Source of the DNA: Avibacterium volantium_A
Lineage (GTDB): Bacteria > Pseudomonadota > Gammaproteobacteria > Enterobacterales > Pasteurellaceae
Length of the DNA stretch: 19,946 bases
Assembly: GCF_049366555.1 (NCBI RefSeq)
Contig: NZ_JBMMGT010000034.1
Span: forward strand, 1 to 19,946
Direction: 5' to 3'
The notes beneath the pieces are model-generated. The model was given only the letters and a program-made list of their open reading frames with translations. It ran no database searches and was not told where the DNA came from. Positions 15,332 to 19,946 of this stretch are shown piece after piece (positions within the stretch are counted from its first letter, which is position 1; each line of letters opens with the position of its first letter). The position numbers were made by a program, and so were the translations under genes.

Positions 15332-15360
15332 ATGGTAACGAATCACGTTATTAAATGCAA
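15332..15360 (-). promoter_or_regulatory. higBA promoter
   Basis: On the minus strand TTGCAT (15360-15355) and TACCAT (15337-15332) are 17 bases apart. The start point would be near 15325, 25 bases before higB. Confidence 0.55.
15336..15350. promoter_or_regulatory. higBA operator 2 (TAACG-N5-CGTTA)
   Basis: This second exact copy of the palindrome, centred 29 bp from the first, fills the space between the -35 and -10 boxes of the higBA promoter. The arrangement is what an autorepressing HigA or HigBA complex would need. Confidence 0.6.
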
Positions 15361-15368
15361 GGCATAAA

Positions 15369-15397
15369 TATACAAAATAATCCCATTATGCGATAAT
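15369..15397 (+). promoter_or_regulatory. Candidate lonH promoter
   Basis: TATACA (15369-15374) and GATAAT (15392-15397) are 17 bases apart, and the -10 is preceded by TGC (extended -10). It lies about 40 bases upstream of the lonH start. The -10 is also the right arm of the palindrome ATTAT-GCG-ATAAT (15385-15397). Confidence 0.45.
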
Positions 15398-15435
15398 CCA
15401 CCTTTTCAACCATTACCCAAAGAGAGCCACACATT

Positions 15436-17199
15436 TTGCCTGCGTTATTTAATCAAGTTTTATCTTGGCAGAATTTGCGTCCTGAGTTAGCAGGGCAAGC
15501 AGATTTTTCGCAATCTATTGATTTTTTTGACCTACAATCGCGCGCCCGCGCGAGCGTTTCGCAATTCTTGCAAAATTCTGACCGCACTTTATTAGTACTA
15601 AAAGCCGATCAGCAAGGGGAATATGCGGTGCTGCTGGAAAAATTTATCAGCCAGTTCCAACCACAGCCTTTGCCCTTGAAAGGCGTGCATTATCATATTG
15701 AGCAAGGTTCTGAGCAAACATTGCCTAAAATTACGTTGCAAAATGCGACCAGCGTGGAAGATAATTTTGCCGCGAAAAAACAAGTGGCGAGTGCGATCTA
15801 TTATGATCAACAACGATTATTCGGTAATGTGCGTTCAAATGGTCAACAGATTGCGTTACAAAGTGGCTTGGTGCATCAGTTAAACGGTGGCGTGCTGATT
15901 TTAAGTGTTGAGCCTTTATTAACGCAGGTGGGCTTGTGGGAACGCTTAAAACAGCTTTTGAGTGAACAGCATTTCCATTGGCAATCTTTACATCCTTATA
16001 AACCGCTGCCTTGTGATATTCCCAGTTACGATCTGGCATTAAAAGTGATTTTATTGGGCGATCGCACGCAACTGGCGTTATTAGAAGAATTGGACGAAAG
16101 CCTTTATCAGCTGGCGGATTATGGCGAAATTGAAAGCTATTTTTCCCTTGATAACGAGCAAGCGCAGCAACAATGGCAAGGTTATGTGCAATCTTATGCG
16201 AAACAGCTGGGTATTCAGCTCACGGCGGACGGAATAAATCGACTCTATCAGCTTTTGGTGCGAGAAAGCGAAGATCGCCATTGCATTAATATTTCGCCGT
16301 TAAAGTTAAAAGAGATATTGAGCAACACACGCACATTGGCGCAATGCAATGAATTAAGTGCGGTGCAATTTGAACAATATTTTCAAGCCAAACAGCAACA
16401 GCAGGGCTTTTTGCAACAGCAAACCTATGCGGATATTCTGCACGAACAAATTTATGTGGCAACCGAAGGCGAAGCGGTAGGGCAAATTAATGGGCTTTCT
16501 GTGATCGAATACCCAGGCAGCCCAGTTTCCTTTGGTGAACCTTCACGGATTAGCTGTATTGTTCAGCTTGGCGAAGGGGAAGTGATTGATGTCGAGCGCA
16601 AAAATGAGCTGGCAGGTAATATTCATAGCAAAGGCACAATGATTGCTGAAGTGTGTTTAGCGAATATTTTAGATTTGCCCACTCAACTGCCGTTTTCCGC
16701 GTCTATTGTTTTCGAGCAATCTTATAGTGAAATTGACGGCGATAGCGCTTCGCTGGCGTGTTTCTGCGTGCTGGCTAGTGCGCTTTCCTTGCAGCCGTTG
16801 CCACAATCCATCGCCATTACCGGGGCAATCGACCAATTTGGGCTGGTACATTCCGTAGGTGGCGTGAATCAAAAAATTGAAGGCTTTTTTGCCATTTGTG
16901 AAAAACGGGGTTTAACGGGCAAGCAAGGGGTGATCGTGCCTTCTGCGGTGTTAAATCAGCTGAGCTTATCGGAAGCTGTGATAAGTGCGGTGAAAAATCA
17001 GCAATTTTCCATTTGGGCGGTGGAAGATGTTTTCCAAGCCTGTGAAATTCTGTTTAAACGCCATTTGTTAGTTGAGGAAGATAGCACTTACAACGAACAA
17101 AATCAGCCATTGAGCGAGCTGATCAGCCAACGTTTAAACGCCCATTCGGAACAACAAAAAAGTGGTTTTTGGCATTGGTTATTGGGGCGAAAAAGTTAA
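15436..17199 (+). CDS. lonH: Lon-related protease LonH (YcbZ family)
   Basis: This 587-residue protein matches E. coli YcbZ, a Lon relative with a degenerate ATPase-like N-terminal half (AAA_32) and a C-terminal Lon protease domain. The catalytic Ser lies in DGDSAS (Ser about 437) and the Lys in GGVNQKIEGFF (Lys about 480). LVHQLNGGVLILS (145-157) resembles a Walker B region. No Walker A loop is visible, so ATP hydrolysis is doubtful, as seems usual in the family. The start is placed at a TTG (15436) that aligns with relatives; no ATG is near, and the codon before is ATT. Three uptake sequences lie in the gene (15581, 16356, 16983). It sits before fabA as in E. coli. Exact cellular substrates are unknown to me. 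Confidence 0.88.
   Translation: MPALFNQVLSWQNLRPELAGQADFSQSIDFFDLQSRARASVSQFLQNSDRTLLVLKADQQGEYAVLLEKFISQFQPQPLPLKGVHYHIEQGSEQTLPKITLQNATSVEDNFAAKKQVASAIYYDQQRLFGNVRSNGQQIALQSGLVHQLNGGVLILSVEPLLTQVGLWERLKQLLSEQHFHWQSLHPYKPLPCDIPSYDLALKVILLGDRTQLALLEELDESLYQLADYGEIESYFSLDNEQAQQQWQGYVQSYAKQLGIQLTADGINRLYQLLVRESEDRHCINISPLKLKEILSNTRTLAQCNELSAVQFEQYFQAKQQQQGFLQQQTYADILHEQIYVATEGEAVGQINGLSVIEYPGSPVSFGEPSRISCIVQLGEGEVIDVERKNELAGNIHSKGTMIAEVCLANILDLPTQLPFSASIVFEQSYSEIDGDSASLACFCVLASALSLQPLPQSIAITGAIDQFGLVHSVGGVNQKIEGFFAICEKRGLTGKQGVIVPSAVLNQLSLSEAVISAVKNQQFSIWAVEDVFQACEILFKRHLLVEEDSTYNEQNQPLSELISQRLNAHSEQQKSGFWHWLLGRKS
15581..15589 (-). repeat. DNA uptake sequence inside lonH
   Basis: Perfect ACCGCACTT, coding for part of DRTLL. 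Confidence 0.9.
16356..16364 (+). repeat. DNA uptake sequence inside lonH
   Basis: Perfect AAGTGCGGT, coding for part of LSAVQ. Confidence 0.9.
16983..16991 (+). repeat. DNA uptake sequence inside lonH
   Basis: Perfect AAGTGCGGT, coding for part of ISAVK. Confidence 0.9.
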
Positions 17200-17207
17200 A
17201 TTTTTGC

Positions 17208-17216
17208 ACCGCACTT
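17208..17216 (-). repeat. DNA uptake sequence after lonH
   Basis: A perfect ACCGCACTT lies just past the lonH stop. An imperfect inverted partner (AAGAGCGGT, one mismatch) follows about 25 bases on. Confidence 0.85.
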
Positions 17217-17272
17217 TATGTCAGACTTTGATCATCTTAAAAGAGCGGTGAAATTTTCTAAATTTTATTTTA

Positions 17273-17298
17273 GGCGAGCAGCGATGTTCGCCTTTTTT
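17273..17298 (+). terminator. lonH terminator
   Basis: GGCGAGC (17273-17279) pairs with GTTCGCC (17286-17292, one G-T pair) around a six-base loop and is followed by six T. Confidence 0.75.
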
Positions 17299-17380
17299 AT
17301 TTCTCAAAATTAAATAATTTACTCACTGATCGGACAAGTTGAGCGAACAAGTGTTAGCTATATCTATTTTCTTCTAATCC

Positions 17381-17389
17381 TGATATTAT
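17381..17389 (+). promoter_or_regulatory. Candidate fabA extended -10 promoter
   Basis: TGA-TATTAT forms an extended -10 about 50 bases upstream of the fabA start; no good -35 is seen 16-18 bases before it. The rest of the 130-base gap shows no other clear element. Confidence 0.4.
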
Positions 17390-17438
17390 GCGGAATAAAT
17401 TGATACGTTGCGTATTTTATACATAGAAGGAAATAAAA

Positions 17439-17972
17439 ATGATGGACAGTTGTACACCAAATAAAAAAAGTAGCTACAGCTATGAGGATTTATTGGCATC
17501 AGGACGTGGTGAATTATTTGGCGAACAAGGCCCGCAGCTCCCCGCACCAACAATGTTGATGATGGATCGCATTGTGGAAATGAATGAAACAGGTGGCGAT
17601 TTTGAGAAAGGTTATATTGAAGCGGAATTAGATATTCGCCCAGATCTCCCTTTCTTTGGTTGCCATTTTATTGGTGATCCTGTTATGCCAGGTTGTTTAG
17701 GGCTAGATGCGATGTGGCAACTTGTCGGTTTCTATCTGGGCTGGATCGGCGGCAAAGGAAAGGGCAGAGCCTTAGGCGTTGGCGAAGTGAAATTCACTGG
17801 GCAAATTTTGCCAACAGCGAAAAAAGTGATTTACCGCATTAATATGAAACGTGTGGTAAACCGCAAATTAGTCATGGGCTTAGCAGACGGAGAAGTTGAA
17901 GTGGACGGGCGCGTAATTTATACCGCCAACGATCTTAAAGTCGGCTTATTCCAAGATACTTCAGCGTTTTAA
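17439..17972 (+). CDS. fabA: 3-hydroxydecanoyl-ACP dehydratase/isomerase
   Basis: FabA dehydrates 3-hydroxydecanoyl-ACP and isomerises trans-2- to cis-3-decenoyl-ACP, starting unsaturated fatty acid synthesis. The 177-residue protein is nearly the E. coli sequence, with FFGCHFIGDPVMPGCLGLDAMW carrying the catalytic His (about 76) and Asp (about 90), ALGVGEVKFTGQ, and the invariant end DLKVGLFQDTSAF. The N-terminus is about five residues longer than in E. coli (MMDSCTPNKKSS). The start has an AGAAGGA ribosome site. It follows lonH in the conserved matP-lonH-fabA block, with its own terminator. Confidence 0.97.
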   Translation: MMDSCTPNKKSSYSYEDLLASGRGELFGEQGPQLPAPTMLMMDRIVEMNETGGDFEKGYIEAELDIRPDLPFFGCHFIGDPVMPGCLGLDAMWQLVGFYLGWIGGKGKGRALGVGEVKFTGQILPTAKKVIYRINMKRVVNRKLVMGLADGEVEVDGRVIYTANDLKVGLFQDTSAF

Positions 17973-18018
17973 TGATGATGATATTATTGTAAGATTAATT
18001 GGAATCAATTCCCTTATT

Positions 18019-18056
18019 GGCTCAGGCGTTACCCTTTTGCGCTTGAGCCTTTTTTA
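18019..18056 (+). terminator. fabA terminator
   Basis: GGCTCAGGCG (18019-18028) pairs with CGCTTGAGCC (18040-18049) in a ten-bp stem with one G-T pair, followed by seven T. It separates the convergent fabA and ybaK. Confidence 0.9.
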
Positions 18057-18066
18057 TTTTGATTGT

Positions 18067-18549
18067 TTATTCAGTTTCGTCCACAATATCCGCAAAACAG
18101 GCTTGCAATACATCAGCTAAATCTTGCGGCGCGAGTTCCACACTCAAACCGCGTTTACCACCCGAAACATAAATTTGTGAAAAATTTAAGGCCGATTTAG
18201 CAATCACCGTTTTCACTTTTCTTTTTTGCCCTAAAGGGCTAATTCCCCCCACTAAATAACCCGAGCTTTTTTGTGCGGCATCTTTGTCTGCCATTTCCAC
18301 TTTCTTCACCCCAATGGCTTTTGCCGCTTTTTTCAAATTGAGCTTATTTGCTGTCGGCAACACAAAACAAGCGAGCTTTTTCTGATCGCCATTTTCAGCG
18401 ACTAAGAGAGTTTTAAAGGATTGCTCTGGCGGAATGCCTAATTTTTCTGCGGCTTCATCGCCAAAATGGGTATTGCTTGGATCGTGATCATAACTATGCA
18501 AAACAAAAGGGATTTTATGCTTTTTTAATAAATCAATGGCTGGTGTCAT
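18067..18549 (-). CDS. ybaK: Cys-tRNA(Pro) deacylase YbaK
   Basis: YbaK hydrolyses Cys-tRNA(Pro) formed by mistakes of prolyl-tRNA synthetase. The 160-residue single-domain protein has the family layout: TPAIDLLKKHKIPFVLHSYDHDP at the N-terminus, QSFKTLLV with the catalytic Lys at about 46, FVLPTANKLNLKKAAKA, and the GYLVGGISPLGQKRK segment with the Gly and Ser that shape the pocket. Haemophilus YbaK is the well-studied family member. The gene is divergent from usg with a 73-base gap that contains an inverted repeat. Confidence 0.95.
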   Translation of the reverse strand: MTPAIDLLKKHKIPFVLHSYDHDPSNTHFGDEAAEKLGIPPEQSFKTLLVAENGDQKKLACFVLPTANKLNLKKAAKAIGVKKVEMADKDAAQKSSGYLVGGISPLGQKRKVKTVIAKSALNFSQIYVSGGKRGLSVELAPQDLADVLQACFADIVDETE

Positions 18550-18571
18550 TTTCTTTTCCTGTCAGAATTCG

Positions 18572-18594
18572 GTAAAATATGACGCTTATTTTAC
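18572..18594. promoter_or_regulatory. Inverted repeat in the ybaK/usg divergent promoter region
   Basis: GTAAAAT (18572-18578) and ATTTTAC (18588-18594) form a perfect 7-9-7 inverted repeat. Each arm contains a TAAAAT that could be a -10 box for the outward gene, so the repeat may be two facing promoters or an operator shared by both genes. Confidence 0.45.
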
Positions 18595-18622
18595 GCTGAT
18601 TATGACAATCAAGGGAGAAAAA

Positions 18623-19597
18623 ATGTTAAAGATCGCCATTGCCGCAGAATTTGAATTAGCCGAAAAACTGGCTGAATGCTTAGAACAAAGCCAGCTAGAA
18701 ATTGATCAGCTATCCGTAGTGGAAATTTTTCCATTTAATGAAGAACAAGGCATTCGTTTTAACAATAAAGCGGTGGCGCAAATTGTGCCAGATGAAGTGG
18801 ATTGGGCAACTTTCAATTATGTGTTTTTCGCAGGCGAAGTGTCTGCTGCCAGCCATTTAGCGAAAGCCGCAGAAGCAGGCTGCGTGGTGATTGATTTATT
18901 TGGGCTTTGTGCCAGCTTGCCTGATGTACCACTGGTGATCCCAACGGTTAATGACGCACAATTAGTGGAGTTGCGACAACGTAACATTGTTTCTTTACCA
19001 AACCCGCAAGTAACCCAAAGTATTCTGCCATTGAGTGAAATTTTGCAAAATTACCCATTAAAACAAGCGGTTGTCAGCTCGCTTCTGCCAGCTTCTTATA
19101 TGGGCGATGAAAAAGTGGCGCAACTTGCAGGGCAAACTGCACAACTATTAAATGGTATCCCTTTAGATGAAAATGTCCAGCGCCTAGCCTTTGATGTTTT
19201 CCCTGTAAAAAGTGCGAATTTGAGCGCGCAAGTGCAGAAAATTTTCCCACAGCTTGATAATGTAGTGTTCCACCAAATTCAAGTTCCTATATTTTACGGC
19301 CTTGCCCAACAAGTCAGCGCCTTTTTTGATTATGATGTGGCCAGTGAAGCCGTAGCAGAAATGTGGCAACAAAATAGCTTGATTGAATACCACCCAGAAA
19401 GCCAAATTACCCCTGTACTTAATGGCGAAAATGAAAACGGCGAAAGTGAAGTCAAACTGCATATCAGCAATCTTAATCAGCGAGAAAGTGCGGTAGAAAA
19501 TGGCATCGAATTTTGGTCAGTGGCAGACGAACAACGCTTTAACCTCGCCTTAATGGCTGTGAAATTAGCTGAATTGGTGTATCAATCGGGTTATTGA
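18623..19597 (+). CDS. usg: USG-1 family protein (semialdehyde dehydrogenase-like, probably non-catalytic)
   Basis: This 324-residue protein has the overall fold of aspartate-semialdehyde dehydrogenase: an N-terminal Rossmann domain, VPLVIPTVN, a dimerisation domain and QVPIFYG. The active-site residues are gone. The PNCST-type catalytic Cys is replaced in LPNPQVTQ (Pro at about 128), and the RVPV..GH His is Leu at about 227 (VPIFYGLAQQ). It is therefore the USG-1 paralogue that in E. coli lies before truA. ATG 18623 is chosen because AAGGGAG is ten bases upstream; a longer in-frame reading has no support and would overlap ybaK. truA does not follow here; a terminator and unrelated AT-rich DNA do. 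A uptake sequence lies at 19486. Its cellular role is not known. Confidence 0.88.
   Translation: MLKIAIAAEFELAEKLAECLEQSQLEIDQLSVVEIFPFNEEQGIRFNNKAVAQIVPDEVDWATFNYVFFAGEVSAASHLAKAAEAGCVVIDLFGLCASLPDVPLVIPTVNDAQLVELRQRNIVSLPNPQVTQSILPLSEILQNYPLKQAVVSSLLPASYMGDEKVAQLAGQTAQLLNGIPLDENVQRLAFDVFPVKSANLSAQVQKIFPQLDNVVFHQIQVPIFYGLAQQVSAFFDYDVASEAVAEMWQQNSLIEYHPESQITPVLNGENENGESEVKLHISNLNQRESAVENGIEFWSVADEQRFNLALMAVKLAELVYQSGY
19486..19494 (+). repeat. DNA uptake sequence inside usg
   Basis: Perfect AAGTGCGGT, coding for part of ESAVE. Confidence 0.9.
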
Positions 19598-19621
19598 TTT
19601 TCTTTCAAAAATTTCTAAAAG

Positions 19622-19670
19622 AAAGTGCGGTGGAAAAATTTATGTTTTTTCTACCGCACTTTTCTTTTTC
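19622..19670 (+). terminator. usg terminator made of an inverted USS pair
   Basis: AAAGTGCGGT (19622-19631) and ACCGCACTTT (19653-19662) form a ten-bp stem; the A-rich and T-rich insides can extend it. A T-rich tract follows. Both arms are full uptake sequences. Confidence 0.85.
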
Positions 19671-19675
19671 TGCTT

Positions 19676-19946
19676 TTATTCTCTTTTTTGTTTGTTTTTT
19701 CTAGAAAAATATTTTTCCATTTTAATTTGAAATAAAGCACCTAAAATGACTGCTAATATTTCTAATATCCCCCATTTTACTGATCTAGCTATTCTTAACT
19801 TTCTATTTTCAATAAATTCATTATTTATATTATAAAAGCATTCTCCATTTTTAGGTATAAGCTGTATATATTTTCTCCTTTTGAGGATATGTCAATAAAA
19901 GTTATACTTGATAATTCATACCTTCCGATTTTATATATAAGCCACA
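19676..19946 (-). pseudogene. 3' part of an unrecognised small membrane protein gene, frameshifted
   Basis: On the minus strand a frame ending at TAA (19676-19678) reads IPKNGECFYNINNEFIENRK, then RIARSVKWGILEILAVILGA with the last part a likely membrane segment, then a basic tail EKYFSRKNKQKRE. Upstream of about 19871 this frame meets a TGA, whereas another frame reads well from the window edge (LIYKIGRYELSSITFIDISS, then KGE). Adding one A to the four-base A tract (19871-19874) joins the two into one protein. The gene therefore appears to carry a one-base deletion, and its 5' end lies outside the window. Composition is AT-rich without USS, unlike usg. I do not recognise the family. A chance reading in AT-rich DNA is possible. 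Confidence 0.4.

Noticed and set aside
18536..18622. Longer usg reading frame starting inside ybaK
   Set aside because: No ribosome site, overlaps the divergent gene and promoter region; AAGGGAG precedes the ATG at 18623.

Overview
This window is a chromosomal segment from a member of the Pasteurellaceae with the Haemophilus-type DNA uptake sequence (USS, AAGTGCGGT / ACCGCACTT). Around a dozen perfect copies lie between 6.4 and 19.7 kb, in genes and in inverted pairs that form terminator hairpins. Protein sequences and gene neighbourhoods resemble Haemophilus, Pasteurella and Avibacterium; the genus cannot be fixed from the sequence. Most of the window is ordinary core genome. The two edges and one insertion are accessory.

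Left edge, 1-2940: very AT-rich DNA (sample lines about 23-28% G+C against 35-48% in the core) with no USS. It holds a ComF-like phosphoribosyltransferase and a DprA/Smf-like SLOG-domain protein, each with its own candidate promoter. A Sel1-repeat exported protein broken by two compensating frameshifts follows. The phosphoribosyltransferase/DprA pair is the best candidate here for an under-described nucleotide-handling or defence-type module. The DprA-like protein also ends in two tandem motifs resembling sliding-clamp-binding peptides.

3.0-11.9 kb, core metabolism: purE (minus, behind a PurR-like operator) is divergent from pepN. Then come pyrD, rnm (RNase AM), the aromatic operon aroF-tyrA behind two TyrR boxes, and cdd behind a CRP-like site. 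The usual partner purK is not next to purE; the accessory Sel1 gene lies there instead.

12.0-14.0 kb: kdsD-kdsC (minus, LPS Kdo synthesis) and the RNase P RNA gene rnpB with its promoter and terminator.

14.1-18.0 kb: matP (minus), lonH and fabA, the same order as the E. coli matP-ycbZ-fabA block. A higBA toxin-antitoxin module is inserted between matP and lonH. Its promoter carries two identical palindromes (TAACG-N5-CGTTA) placed like paired antitoxin operators.

18.0-19.95 kb: ybaK (minus) divergent from usg, a semialdehyde-dehydrogenase-like gene that has lost its catalytic residues. The right edge is again low-GC and carries the frameshifted 3' part of an unrecognised membrane-protein gene.

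The most notable non-genic signal is a perfect 13-bp palindrome class, GTTAC-N3-GTAAC. It occurs three times: in pepN, in pyrD and directly upstream of matP. It has the same 5-3-5 geometry as the E. coli MatP target matS (GTGACRNYGTCAC) with a symmetric one-base change per arm. The inference is that this is the matS version read by the MatP encoded here.
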